64,000 bases of DNA from Pedococcus sp. 5OH_020 (GCF_027812955.1 NZ_JAPYZV010000012.1:1-64000); one strand, 5' to 3'; shown: positions 40,886-50,499, counted from the stretch's first letter. The notes: a model not told the origin generated them from the letters alone. Made by a program: numbers and translations.

Positions 40886-43387
40886 TCATGCCACCGCTCG
40901 GCGAGCCGCGATCGAGTACACGGTGACAGCCACGAGGAGGATCACGCCGTACATCACCTGCGTCCACGAGTAGGAGAGATTGATCAGCTGGGCCGCGTTG
41001 CCGATGAGAGTGAGGAAGGTGGCGCCAAGCGCAGCGCCGATGAACGTCCCTCGACCACCCGTGAGTGTCGCGCCGCCGAGGAAGCAGGCGGTGAAGGCAG
41101 GTAGCGAGAGCGAGAGCGCAACGTCATTGCTCCCGACGCCGACCTGGACGGCGAGGAAGACGCCGCCGATCGCCGCGCCCACTGCCGCGATGACGTACCC
41201 CGCCATCTTCACCCACTTCACCCGGACACCCACTCGCTCGCTGGCCTTGCTCTCGAGCCCGACGGCCCGGGTGGCCAGTCCCCCACCCGTTCGAAAGAGC
41301 CAGAAGTCCATCCCGCCTGCGACGAGCAGGGCCACGATGAACCCGTAGGGGACGTTGCCCACTCCCGCCGAAAGGGCCGCGCTGAGGTCCGACCCGATTG
41401 CGCCGGACGGCTCAGGGCGCAGCAGCACGCAGATGCCCGACACGATGCCCAACGTTCCGATCGTCGCAACAAGCGGCGTGACCCCGAACACCTGGGTGAC
41501 CAAGGCATTGAACAGGCCCACCACGAGGGCGACGAGCAGGATCACCACCACGCCCAGCAACGAGGATCCGACTCCGTTGCTGGCGAGGACGAAGGATGCC
41601 AGGACGACTGACAGTGTCATCGACGCGCCGATGGAGATGTCGAGCTCACCGACGAGCAAGGCAAACTGTTGGCCGATCACCACCCAGAGCAGCGGCAGGG
41701 CAGACAGGAAGAGGTTGTTCAGGTTGAAGCCCTGGAGGAACACAGGTGACTTGCTGGTGGCGTAGGCGCCGAGCAGCAGCATCAGCACCAGGAGCACGAC
41801 GACGGGAACGCGAGGGGAGGCCAGGGCGGACGCGATCCGGCGGCCGGGTCGCGAGGCCGCCTCGATGACGTCCTCGCGCTTGCCGGTCGTGCTCACGAAT
41901 CGGCGAACGATCTCCGCCTCGGTGAACGTCCCGGTCAGCTCGTCGATCACGGCGCCCTCGGACATCACGTAGACGCGGTCACACAGCCCGGCCAGCTCGA
42001 AGGAGTCGGAGGAGTTGACCAGCACACCCACACCGCTGGCGGCCGTATCGGCGACGAGCCGGTAGATGTCCAAGCGCGCCTTGGCGTCGACGCCCTGGGT
42101 GGGTTCGTCGATGATCAAGAGCTCAGGGCGCTGCATCGAAGCCCGCGAGAGGACGACCTTCTGCTGGTTACCGCCCGACAGCGCGCTGATGGGTTGGTAT
42201 GCCGAAGCGCTGACGATACCCAGCTCGCGGACGGCCTGGCCGAACTTCTGGATCATCCTCTTGGGGCGGATCGTCGCGAGCGGCCCGAGCTCGGTGCCCA
42301 GCTGCATGGTGCCGTTGGCGCCGATCGACATGGCCGGGAACACCGACTCGGCGACGCGGTCACCGCTCTGGAAGCTGATCCCGGCACGCAGCGCCCCCGG
42401 CGGGCCTCCCGTGACCGGCTTGCCGTTCAGCTCGACCGAGCCCGACTTGCGGTCCACCCCGATGATGGCGCGGAGGAGGTGCCGCTGCCCGTTGCCCTCG
42501 GCGCCGGCAATACCCACCACTTCGCCGGGGCCGACGTGGAGCGAGATCGGCCCGACAGTGGAGCCGCGCAGCTCCTTCACCTCGAGCAGCGGATCTCCGG
42601 TCGTCTGAGGCCGCCGATCCGGGAACTCCAGGTCGATGGGGGCACCCACCATCAGCTCGACGATCGTCTCGACGTCCCAGTCCATGCGTTCGTGCGTGCC
42701 TTGGATGACGCCGTCGCGGATGACCGTGAGCCGGTCGGCCAGGCGGCGCACCTCGTCGAGTCGGTGGCTGACGTAGACCACGGCGCAGCCCTCGCCGCGG
42801 ATGTTGGAGATGAGGGTCTCCAGCTGGTCGGCCGACGCGAGATCGAGCACGGCGGTCGGCTCGTCGACCAGGAGGACGTGTGGCCGGTGGATCATGGCCC
42901 GAACGACCTCGAGCATCTGACGGCCGCCCGGCCCGAGCGCGACGAGGAGGTCCTTGGGGCTGAACGGGAGATCGAACTCCGCGAGCAGCTTCTTGATGTT
43001 TCTGGGAGCCTCCTGTCCCAGGCAGTGGAACGACATCTCGATGTTCTCCGCGACCGTGAGGTCGTGGACCAGGGAGGTGTCCTGGTAGGCCGTCATCAGG
43101 CCAAGCCGCCGGGCGTAGCGAGGATCGCTTCGGGACAAGGTCTTTGCGCCCACCTGCACGGTGCCGGAGTCCTGCGGGACAAGCCCCGCGGCAACCTTGA
43201 TGAGGGTGGACTTGCCCGATCCGTTCTCGCCCACGAGCGCGTGGACCTCCCCTGGCCGGCACTCGAAGCTCACGTTGTTGACCGCCACCACTCCGGGATA
43301 GGTCTTCGTGATGCCGGTCAGCCGCAGGCCCCTGCTGCTCACGGGCGGGGAGTCCGCGCGTGCGGTCTCTTGGTACGACTCGATCAT
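40886..43387 (-). CDS. Fused ribose-type ABC importer: double ATPase joined to permease
   Basis: An 833-residue fusion. Residues about 25-245 are ATPase domain 1, with Walker A GENGSGKST and Walker B LLVDEPTAVLD; its signature region is atypical (LGPGGRQ). Residues about 265-500 are ATPase domain 2, with a degenerate Walker A (GAEGNGQ), signature LSGGNQQK and LLIIDEPTQGVD. From about 520 to the end is an RbsC-type permease with VGELDISIGASMT. In ordinary systems the ATPase and permease are separate proteins. A second, separate permease and a binding protein lie upstream in the same run, which suggests a heterodimeric membrane part. Confidence 0.9.
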   Translation of the reverse strand: MIESYQETARADSPPVSSRGLRLTGITKTYPGVVAVNNVSFECRPGEVHALVGENGSGKSTLIKVAAGLVPQDSGTVQVGAKTLSRSDPRYARRLGLMTAYQDTSLVHDLTVAENIEMSFHCLGQEAPRNIKKLLAEFDLPFSPKDLLVALGPGGRQMLEVVRAMIHRPHVLLVDEPTAVLDLASADQLETLISNIRGEGCAVVYVSHRLDEVRRLADRLTVIRDGVIQGTHERMDWDVETIVELMVGAPIDLEFPDRRPQTTGDPLLEVKELRGSTVGPISLHVGPGEVVGIAGAEGNGQRHLLRAIIGVDRKSGSVELNGKPVTGGPPGALRAGISFQSGDRVAESVFPAMSIGANGTMQLGTELGPLATIRPKRMIQKFGQAVRELGIVSASAYQPISALSGGNQQKVVLSRASMQRPELLIIDEPTQGVDAKARLDIYRLVADTAASGVGVLVNSSDSFELAGLCDRVYVMSEGAVIDELTGTFTEAEIVRRFVSTTGKREDVIEAASRPGRRIASALASPRVPVVVLLVLMLLLGAYATSKSPVFLQGFNLNNLFLSALPLLWVVIGQQFALLVGELDISIGASMTLSVVLASFVLASNGVGSSLLGVVVILLVALVVGLFNALVTQVFGVTPLVATIGTLGIVSGICVLLRPEPSGAIGSDLSAALSAGVGNVPYGFIVALLVAGGMDFWLFRTGGGLATRAVGLESKASERVGVRVKWVKMAGYVIAAVGAAIGGVFLAVQVGVGSNDVALSLSLPAFTACFLGGATLTGGRGTFIGAALGATFLTLIGNAAQLINLSYSWTQVMYGVILLVAVTVYSIAARRAVA

Positions 43388-43471
43388 GAGGTGTCCTTCC
43401 GCGTGCCGGTCGGCCCGAGACGTCGTGCTCGGGCCGGCCGGCAGCTTCTTTTCCAGCGGCGGGGAGTCGCG

Positions 43472-44773
43472 TTACTGCTTGAGAGCGAGTTCCTGCTCCT
43501 CGCCGGACAGCGGCGAGCCGAGGAACGCGAAGTTGTTCTGCTTGAGGTCGAACTGAGGCACGAACGTCTCGAAGTCGCCGAAGTTCACCGGCCAGTTGAT
43601 CTTGTCCGCCGACGGCCCCTTGCCATCCTTGATCGCCAGGTCAATGGACAGCTCGATGGCGCTCAGCCAGGTGTTGTTCGGTGAGACGAAGATGATCGGC
43701 TTGAAACCCTTGGTCTTCGCGTCAACGAAGGCCTTGGCCGTGCCGATGTCCGACGCACCCGTCAGGGCGAACGCCGGCATGTCCTTGTCGCCAGCATCGA
43801 TGTAGGCCTGCATGAAGTTCTCGGGGAAGGTGTCGTAGGTCACCAGAGACGGCTTCTTGTTCGAGGCGCGGAGTGCAGCAGCCGCCTTCACCGTGCCTTG
43901 AGGGGTCCACTCCGTGAATCCCGTGTAGACCTTCTTCATGCCAGCCGCGTTCAGCGCCTTCTCGGCGCAGGGCTGCCAGTATGCGGCGTAGGCGTTGCCT
44001 GCGGGGCCGGTGAACTGCGCGTAGGTGAGCGACTTGCCCTCCGCCTTCAGCTTGTCGGCGATCGAGGCTGCACCGTTGGCCCACATGTCGCAGAGCGGCG
44101 CGCTGAACTGGACGCTCAGCTTGGACATCACGTCCGGCGAGAGCGTCGCGACACCGTTGGTCATCGGGATCCCGGCTGCCTTGGCCTGGGCGATGACCTG
44201 CCCAGCCTGGTTGCCCAGGGCACCGAAGTTGCTCACGATGAGGTCGGCCTTCTGACCGATCGCCGTCCTGAAGTTGGACAGGTACTGCTGCACGTTCATG
44301 TTGGTGGTCGTGTACGTGATCTTCGCGATGGCGCCGGTCTTGATGGCGTACGAGGTGGTCTCGGCCCGCGACACGCTGTAGTAGGTGTTGACCTGGTCGT
44401 CCACGATGGCGAGTGTGTACTTGCCCGTGCCCGTCTCACAGGTGTCGTGCGTGAGGCAGTTCTTGAACACCTCCTGCTGGGCCGCCGTGAGCGGGGTGTG
44501 CGCAACCATCAGTGCCGTCTGGATCTCCGGCGCCAGCTTGGCGGTGTCCACGCCAGGGTTCATCAGGCTGGTTGCGTACTGCTTCATCTTCTCGGGGTCC
44601 GGCGCGGGGTAAGCGGTCTTGGCCCACGCGGCCTTGTCGGACGCGTTGGCAGTGCCGCCGTTCGAGGCACCGGACGCACCACCACACGCTGCCGTTCCCG
44701 CGGCAAGCAGAACGCCCACAACCAGGAGCGCCAGGCGCTCGGGTCGGGCCTTTCGAACGAACGCGTTTGTCAC
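43472..44773 (-). CDS. Sugar-type ABC substrate-binding lipoprotein
   Basis: A 433-residue exported binding protein. The signal peptide ends in the lipobox TAACGG (Cys about residue 30), followed by a Gly/Ser/Asn-rich linker, then two alpha/beta lobes of the periplasmic-binding type (TGASDIGTAKAFVDAKTKG; FVSPNNTWLSAIELSIDLA). GTG 44773 follows GGAGG. It delivers ligand to the permeases encoded on either side. The ligand need not be a sugar; the surrounding catabolic genes suggest an organic acid or alcohol. Confidence 0.87.
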   Translation of the reverse strand: MTNAFVRKARPERLALLVVGVLLAAGTAACGGASGASNGGTANASDKAAWAKTAYPAPDPEKMKQYATSLMNPGVDTAKLAPEIQTALMVAHTPLTAAQQEVFKNCLTHDTCETGTGKYTLAIVDDQVNTYYSVSRAETTSYAIKTGAIAKITYTTTNMNVQQYLSNFRTAIGQKADLIVSNFGALGNQAGQVIAQAKAAGIPMTNGVATLSPDVMSKLSVQFSAPLCDMWANGAASIADKLKAEGKSLTYAQFTGPAGNAYAAYWQPCAEKALNAAGMKKVYTGFTEWTPQGTVKAAAALRASNKKPSLVTYDTFPENFMQAYIDAGDKDMPAFALTGASDIGTAKAFVDAKTKGFKPIIFVSPNNTWLSAIELSIDLAIKDGKGPSADKINWPVNFGDFETFVPQFDLKQNNFAFLGSPLSGEEQELALKQ

Positions 44774-44854
44774 GATGTACCTCCGGTAGGTTTTCCTATG
44801 AGATCAATGCCGTGTTGACGTTGAAGTGATGCGATCGAGCTGAGGGCCTCTGAG

Positions 44855-45904
44855 TCAGGGCGTGCTCTTGGTGGAAGCCGAGCTCATGAGCCGTTTCAAA
44901 CCCGCTCTGCCGAGCTGGGTCATTGCCCCCGCAGCGACGGCCACGACCAGCAGCACTCCTTGCACGACGACTCGCAGTCCAGGGCTCAGGTCGTGCAGGG
45001 CGAGGCTCTGGTCGATCAAGGGCAGGAGCACGCAGGCCGCGACCAGGGGCGAGACGCTCGACGGCCCGCCGCCAAAGGTGGCCCCCGCGATGGCGACTGC
45101 CGTGAGCGTGGTGATCTGGTAGGTCACGCCAAGCGTCGCGTCAGGCGTCTGCACGTAACCCGCAGCGAGCGCCCCGGCGAAGGCGTAGAGCACCCCTGCA
45201 CCGGTGAAGGCCAAGATGTAGACGGCGTGCACGCGGATGCCCAGCAGCCTTGCGGCGGTGGGGTTGGTGCCACTGGCTGCGACCTGGCGACCAGCCCGAG
45301 TGCGATGGACGACGAAGCTCAAGCCGGCTGCCAGCACCAGGGAGATCAGGAAGAGGAGGCTGATGTGGCCTACGTCCGCGCGGCCGATGGATTGCAACCA
45401 CCCGGGTGCGCGACCACCGGTGGAGAACGTCTGGCCCATCCAGATAATCAGTGCTCCGGTGATCATGGTGTTGATCGCCAGCGTGACGATCAACGCGTTG
45501 AGTCGTAGCACGCTCACCATGGCGCCACTGATGGCGCTGAGCCCAGCGCACACGAGAACGGCCAGGAGGAAGGAGAACACCGGTCCGCGGGTCTCGACGT
45601 AGTGAACGTTGATGGCGGCACTCAGGGTCATGTAGCCCGGCACTGCCAGGTCGATCGCACCCACCATGACGACCAGCAGCTGGCCCAGGGCCGCGACGAG
45701 CAGGCATGCCGCTATCGCGGTGATCAGCTCCCGCGACGCCGGCTGGTACGTGCTGGGCTGGAAGAGGGCGATGACGACAACCGCGCCGGCCAGGGCGTAC
45801 CAAGCCACGAGGTAGCGGCTCGGCCACCGGTAGCCCAGGTCGACCTTGCGCGACCAGGACCGTGCCCCAGCGGCCTCCGGCGAGCTGTTCTGGTGGATCG
45901 CCAT
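44855..45904 (-). CDS. Ribose-type ABC transporter permease
   Basis: A 349-residue permease with about eight to ten membrane segments and the RbsC-like motif VVMVGAIDLAVPGYMTLSA. The late GATFGGGPSSVSPLVAACVL also fits. ATG 45904 (AAGGG upstream) is preferred over a TTG two codons earlier. It is the first gene of the transporter run and follows a promoter near 46025. It would pair with the permease half of the fused protein. Confidence 0.88.
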   Translation of the reverse strand: MAIHQNSSPEAAGARSWSRKVDLGYRWPSRYLVAWYALAGAVVVIALFQPSTYQPASRELITAIAACLLVAALGQLLVVMVGAIDLAVPGYMTLSAAINVHYVETRGPVFSFLLAVLVCAGLSAISGAMVSVLRLNALIVTLAINTMITGALIIWMGQTFSTGGRAPGWLQSIGRADVGHISLLFLISLVLAAGLSFVVHRTRAGRQVAASGTNPTAARLLGIRVHAVYILAFTGAGVLYAFAGALAAGYVQTPDATLGVTYQITTLTAVAIAGATFGGGPSSVSPLVAACVLLPLIDQSLALHDLSPGLRVVVQGVLLVVAVAAGAMTQLGRAGLKRLMSSASTKSTP

Positions 45905-46018
45905 GGCCAAGCCCTTCCGCGAACGTCATTGTCGGGTGGATGTCAGCGGCCGGCAGGGAACCTGGTGGGGGTGAAGCTGACAGCAAAATGGAACCATACA
46001 TTTTCCAGTGCCGCAAGA

Positions 46019-46053
46019 GTCTGACATATACATAGAGCGAGAAACATCTACAA
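46019..46053 (-). promoter_or_regulatory. Promoter of ABC importer run with GTCAGAC operator
   Basis: Minus strand: TTGTAG (46053-46048), 17 bases, TATATG (46030-46025), then GTCAGAC (46025-46019) covering the expected transcription start. A leader of about 115 bases precedes ATG 45904. The operator core matches those at 33264 and 35010. Confidence 0.5.
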
Positions 46054-46144
46054 TTCGATCGCGTGCAAAGTCACCGCGTCCCTCGGGGGACTTGCTCGGT
46101 CGACAATGGCCGGGCGACCGGTGCCCCTGAAGCGGCCCAGCCGG

Positions 46145-47632
46145 TCACTCCAGGTATGGCAGGGTCCGCTCGGTCGAGAGGTCCCACATCACTGCCTTCG
46201 GCCGCGTGTACTCGAGGACCGCTTCGAAGCCGTACTCGACGCCATACCCGCTGGTTTTCATGCCGGCCAGGGGCAGTGTGGGGTGGGCTGCACGATAGGT
46301 ATTCACCCATACCGCGCCCGCCTCGAGGTTCTGGGTGAGGTACTGGATGGCTGCCGCGTCATTGCCCCACACCTGGGCGCTCAGTCCGAACTCGGAGGCG
46401 TTGGCGCGGGACAAGGCCTCGTCCACGGCGTCGAACCGCAACACACTCGCCATCGGACCGAAGGCCTCCGTCGTAGCCGCCGGATTGTCGTCGTCGACGT
46501 CCACCAGGACCGTGGGCTGGTAGAAGGCGCCATCCGTCAGGGGCTCCCAGGTCGCGGGCGCCCCTCCTGCGAGGCGCGTCGCACCCGCGGCGACTGCCGA
46601 GGTCACGAGCGCGTCCACATTCTCGCGCTGACGCTTCGTGATCAACGTGCTCATCTGGGACCTGGCGTCGGTGGGGAGGCCCACCCTGATCCGTCCTGCC
46701 AGTTCCGAGACGCGCGCGCACACCTCGTCGTAGATGGAGCTGTGGACCAGGATCCGCGATCCCGCCACGCAGCTTTGACCGCTCTTCACGAAGTTGGAGT
46801 GCACCGCCGAAGGGACCGCAAAGTCCAGGTTGGCATCGGGCAGCAGGATGATCGGGCTCTTGCCGCCCAGCTCCACCACGACGGGCATGATGTTCGCAGC
46901 GGACTGGCGAATCACCGCCCGGCCCGCCTCGACGCTGCCGGTGAAGGAGAGCATGCCAATGCCATTGTTCTCCATCAGCATCGGTCCGACCACGTGACCG
47001 CGCCCCGTGAAGACGTTGAGGACTCCGGGAGGGATTCCCGCCTCGAGCGCGAGCTCGATCAGGCTGAACACGAGCAGCGGCGCGGACTCTGGAGACTTGA
47101 TCACGATGCAGTTGCCCGCGACCATAGCGGGAGCTGCCTTCAAGCCCACCATCACGGCATTGGCGTTGAACGGCGTGATGGCCCCCACCACGCCGTACGG
47201 CTCAGGGACTCCGTAGGCGATGCGGTTCGGGAACGACGAGTAGGTGTGCCCTTGGATCTTGTCGGCCATCCCGGCGTAGTAGCGGATCAGGCCCACGCTC
47301 GTGTCGATGTCGCCCAGCGCCTCTCGGCGCAGATGGCCCACGTCGGAAATCTCGAGGTCCGCGAGCTCCTCACGACGTTGCGCGATCAGGTCGGCCCACC
47401 GCGACAGCATCGCCCCGCGCACGTCAGGTGCGGTCTGGCGCCACGTCTGCTCGTAGGCCGCGCGCGCGCCGGCGACGACCTCGTCAAGGGTGGCTGTGTC
47501 CATCTCGAAGACTTCACCCAGGGGCTGACCCGTGGCTGGGTTCTCGAGCGGCAGATAGCGGCCGCCTGTCGGCACGACGTGGCCGCGCGCGGAGATGTAA
47601 CCCACTCGGGCGTGGTCGTTGACAATGGTCAT
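46145..47632 (-). CDS. NAD(P)-dependent aldehyde dehydrogenase (benzaldehyde/vanillin dehydrogenase-like)
   Basis: A 495-residue aldehyde dehydrogenase. Glu in VVELGGKSPIIL and Cys in KSGQSCVAGSR. The segments ITPFNANAVMVGLKAAPAM and LSFTGSVEAGRAV point to the branch acting on aromatic or branched aldehydes. The late motif is TEAFGPMASVLRF, where many members have EEIFGPV. AGGAGGAA precedes the ATG. It is last of three minus-strand genes (SDR, MBL-fold, aldehyde dehydrogenase). Confidence 0.88.
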   Translation of the reverse strand: MTIVNDHARVGYISARGHVVPTGGRYLPLENPATGQPLGEVFEMDTATLDEVVAGARAAYEQTWRQTAPDVRGAMLSRWADLIAQRREELADLEISDVGHLRREALGDIDTSVGLIRYYAGMADKIQGHTYSSFPNRIAYGVPEPYGVVGAITPFNANAVMVGLKAAPAMVAGNCIVIKSPESAPLLVFSLIELALEAGIPPGVLNVFTGRGHVVGPMLMENNGIGMLSFTGSVEAGRAVIRQSAANIMPVVVELGGKSPIILLPDANLDFAVPSAVHSNFVKSGQSCVAGSRILVHSSIYDEVCARVSELAGRIRVGLPTDARSQMSTLITKRQRENVDALVTSAVAAGATRLAGGAPATWEPLTDGAFYQPTVLVDVDDDNPAATTEAFGPMASVLRFDAVDEALSRANASEFGLSAQVWGNDAAAIQYLTQNLEAGAVWVNTYRAAHPTLPLAGMKTSGYGVEYGFEAVLEYTRPKAVMWDLSTERTLPYLE

Positions 47633-47695
47633 CTGACATTCCTCCTGTGCCGACCGAGTCGGCGGATCGGGGCGACAAGGCGTGGCGACGCCAGG

Positions 47696-48454
47696 TCAGG
47701 GCAGCTGCACCTGAGGGGTGAGGGGGAAGCCCGAGCTCTGGAAGCGCGAGAGGTCGGGGTCGTGGTTCATCAAGATCCGGTCGGAGACATCGGAGATCTT
47801 CTTCAGCGACGCGAGGGAGACGGCCGAGCCGACATGGGTCCCAGGCGGGGTCGGCGTTGTCAGGTTCTCCATCATGCAGGCCGCGTCACCGCTGACGCAG
47901 AGCACACCTTCGGCGGTCCTCACGAGGACGGACTGGTGCCCCGGCGTGTGCCCGGGGGTCTGGATGATCCGCAGTCCGGGGACCACGTCATAGTGGTCGC
48001 GACTCACCAAGTGGTAGTTCATGACAGTGAGGTCATCGTCGGTCCACTCGATGTCGTAGGCCCACGCCTGGGCGCTGCTGGGGTCCGCTGCCCACTGCCA
48101 CTCCTCGTGCGAGACGTAGAACTGGGCGTGCGGGAAGGCCAGGTTGTTCTCGGCGTGGTCGTAGTGCAGGTGCGTGTTGATCACCGTGTCCACGTCACGG
48201 CGACGCCAGCCGAGCTCGGCCAGGGCGGCGTCGATGGTCTCCTCCGGGGCGATCGTGTGCGGATCCACCCGCGACCACTTCGCTGCGTCACGGATCCCGG
48301 TGTCCACCAGGATCTTTCGACCAGCCCCTTCGATAGCTGCCGCCCAGACCGGTACGTCGAGCACGGTGCCTAGGGGATAGCCGTACACCGTGCCGCTCTT
48401 GTCGGCGCGAATGGTCCCGAGGCGGATCGTGTGGACCTCGAATGTGGCGGGCAC
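47696..48454 (-). CDS. MBL-fold metallo-hydrolase (lactonase-like)
   Basis: A 252-residue metallo-beta-lactamase-fold hydrolase. The metal motif is THLHYDHAENN, with later ligands in PGHTPGHQS, SGDAACMM and NHDPD. This set fits N-acyl homoserine lactonase-like enzymes. GTG 48454 overlaps the SDR stop by one base (TAGTG). In a catabolic setting it could open a lactone; quorum quenching is an alternative with no support from neighbours. Confidence 0.85.
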   Translation of the reverse strand: MPATFEVHTIRLGTIRADKSGTVYGYPLGTVLDVPVWAAAIEGAGRKILVDTGIRDAAKWSRVDPHTIAPEETIDAALAELGWRRRDVDTVINTHLHYDHAENNLAFPHAQFYVSHEEWQWAADPSSAQAWAYDIEWTDDDLTVMNYHLVSRDHYDVVPGLRIIQTPGHTPGHQSVLVRTAEGVLCVSGDAACMMENLTTPTPPGTHVGSAVSLASLKKISDVSDRILMNHDPDLSRFQSSGFPLTPQVQLP

Positions 48455-49218
48455 TAGAAGTTTCCGATGCCGATCGTGTTGCCCCCGTCGACGGTGAGGA
48501 CGGCGCCGGTGACGAATCCGGCCTCCTCGCCCAGGAGGAAGGCGACGGCACTCGCGACCTCGTGCGCCTCCCCTGCGCGGCCGATGGGGTGGGAGGCGGC
48601 AATCCGCGCGGCGTTCTCGGGGTCCTGGAACATGTACTCCGTGAGAGGGGTCTTGATCATGCCTGGCGCGACGGCGTTGACCCGGATCTGGCGGGGCGCC
48701 AGCTCGAGGGTCATCGTGTAGGTCATGCCGGTCACGGCGAACTTCGAGGCGACGTAACCGATCCGGTTCGCCACTCCCCGGATGCCCGCACCTGAGGAGA
48801 AGTTCACGATGGAGCCGGGGGTGCCGGCATCCACCATGGTGCGGGCCACAGCGCGGCTCACGTTCATGGTGCCGTCCACGTTCACGGCCATGACCCGGCT
48901 CCAGGCGTCGGGCTGCACGTCGAGCAGTGACCCGACGCACGTGATGCCCGCGGCGTTCACCAACCCGTATGGAGTGCCGAAACGTGTCACGGCAGCCGCC
49001 GCAAGCGCCTCCGCCTGGCTCGAGTCAGTGACGTCAGTGGGCACGAGCAGCACGCGGTCGGAGTTCCCCAGCTCATCGCGCAGCGAGTCGAGGGAACTCT
49101 CGTTGAGGTCTGCTGCCACCACCGACGCGCCCGCCTCAAAAACAAGTTTGGCCGTGGCTGCCCCCATCCCGCTGCCCGCCCCCGTGATGACTATCGATTT
49201 GCCTCGAAGACTGCCCAC
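48454..49218 (-). CDS. Short-chain dehydrogenase/reductase (SDR)
   Basis: A 254-residue classical SDR: TGAGSGMG, NAAGIT, Ser in NFSSGAG, Tyr-Lys in GYVASKFAVTG, and end VLTVDGGNTIGIG. GTG 49218 follows GAGGGAG. It begins a three-gene run with the MBL-fold hydrolase and aldehyde dehydrogenase: an alcohol oxidised to a lactone or ketone, hydrolysed, then aldehyde oxidation is one possible sequence. It is divergent from the XRE regulator at 49347. Confidence 0.88.
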   Translation of the reverse strand: MGSLRGKSIVITGAGSGMGAATAKLVFEAGASVVAADLNESSLDSLRDELGNSDRVLLVPTDVTDSSQAEALAAAAVTRFGTPYGLVNAAGITCVGSLLDVQPDAWSRVMAVNVDGTMNVSRAVARTMVDAGTPGSIVNFSSGAGIRGVANRIGYVASKFAVTGMTYTMTLELAPRQIRVNAVAPGMIKTPLTEYMFQDPENAARIAASHPIGRAGEAHEVASAVAFLLGEEAGFVTGAVLTVDGGNTIGIGNF

Positions 49219-49346
49219 TTTTGCTCCCTCGCTCGGGGATGACGCTTCCGCACACCGGTCCAGTGCAACCTAGCCATGCAAGAACAGTTTGTAAAAGGTC
49301 AGATCTTTCAGGGTTAGGACTAAACCTGTCACCGCCGTTCTCTGCT

Positions 49347-50222
49347 GTGGAGGTGGAGAGCCGCGCCGAGGCCAGAGAGTTCCTCAAGTCGCGACGGGCC
49401 AAGCTGAGCCCGCCGAGCTCCGTTCCCCCCTCCGATCCCACCTCCAGGGCCGTCCACCGGCGGGTGCCCGGGCTCCGCCGCGAGGAGGTCGCCGCCCTCG
49501 CGGGAGTCAGCGTCGACTACTACACCCGGCTCGAGAAGGGGCGCCTCGAGACCGCGTCGCCGGCCGTTCTGGACGCCATCGCGCGAGCGCTCCAACTGGA
49601 CTCCGCTGAGCGCTCGCATCTGTACTCCCTGGCGAGGGCCTCGCGGGGCGAGCTGGCAGAACCCCCTCCGGATGCGACGGACGGCGCGCTCCGCCCCCAG
49701 CTGAGGTGGCTGCTTGACGCCATGGGTCGCAGTCCGGCCTACGTGAGGAACGGACGGCTGGACGTCCTCGCCCACAACGTCATGGGACATGCGCTGTACA
49801 AGCCGATGTTCGACAGCATGGGAGACAGACCCAACCTGGCCCTCTTCTGCTTCCTCGACGGACGCGCGCAGGAGTTCTTCCCCAAGTGGCCAGAGGTGGC
49901 CGAGGAGACGGTGGCCCTTCTTCGCGCCGAGACCGGCCGGCATCCCTCCGACGCGGTCACGGCTGACCTCGTTCAGAGCTTGCTGCACGGCAGCACGGCT
50001 TTCTTTACGCTCTGGGCCACCCACGACGTCCGTCGGATCCTGGCCGAGGGCAAAGAGTTCGCTCATCCGCAGGTGGGACCCTTGACGCTGACACTCGAAG
50101 CGCTCGAGGTTTGTGCCGACCCCGGGCTCACGGTGGTGGCGTATGCCGCCCAGCCGGCCTCGCAGTCCGAGGAGGGACTGAATCGGTTGAGCCAGACAAG
50201 GACAGCCACCCCGAGCGGCTGA
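49347..50222 (+). CDS. XRE-family (MmyB-like) transcriptional regulator
   Basis: A 291-residue regulator. Residues about 10-75 form the helix-turn-helix ([35 protein letters not shown]). The rest is the MmyB-like ligand domain (NVMGHALYKPMFDSM; FFPKWPEVAEETVALLRAE). GTG 49347 is the likely start, since the family begins at this point; the open frame upstream lacks support. It is divergent from the SDR/MBL/aldehyde dehydrogenase run and may control it. It is one of three relatives in the window, one of them broken (2111-2290). Confidence 0.85.
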   Translation: MEVESRAEAREFLKSRRAKLSPPSSVPPSDPTSRAVHRRVPGLRREEVAALAGVSVDYYTRLEKGRLETASPAVLDAIARALQLDSAERSHLYSLARASRGELAEPPPDATDGALRPQLRWLLDAMGRSPAYVRNGRLDVLAHNVMGHALYKPMFDSMGDRPNLALFCFLDGRAQEFFPKWPEVAEETVALLRAETGRHPSDAVTADLVQSLLHGSTAFFTLWATHDVRRILAEGKEFAHPQVGPLTLTLEALEVCADPGLTVVAYAAQPASQSEEGLNRLSQTRTATPSG

Positions 50223-50315
50223 CACGCACTACTCGTGCTGGGCGATCGCCATGAACAGCGGGCACCCCGGACTGCAGCCCGGGCCTTGGACCAGCCCGCA
50301 AATTAGTTGGCACCA

Positions 50316-50353
50316 AGGGCCCCTGACCTGCGTTTCCGCTGGTTAGGGGCCCT
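50316..50353. terminator. Strong hairpin between convergent genes
   Basis: AGGGCCCCTGACC (50316-50328) pairs with GGTTAGGGGCCCT (50341-50353), a 13-base stem with one G-T pair and a 12-base loop. It lies between the XRE gene (ends 50222) and the alcohol dehydrogenase (ends 50500) and probably stops transcription from both sides. The rest of the 277-base gap holds nothing else I recognise. Confidence 0.65.
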
Positions 50354-50499
50354 CTCGTGAATGTGGTGGCCCGCCGCCGGGGGAAGATACCAGTGGGTCG
50401 GGTGCGCGATCAGGCGACGGCTTGGCTGCCGCAGCTTTAGTGTGAGCGCGCCGCGGTTGACTTGGTCTAGGAAGTCTGAAACTCCATCACTTCACCGGC

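Noticed and set aside
49221-49346. Earlier start for the XRE regulator
   Set aside because: These codons have no family match and lie in the divergent promoter region.
50316-50353. Possible tRNA or attachment site
   Set aside because: Only one stem is present; no cloverleaf arms or anticodon pattern.
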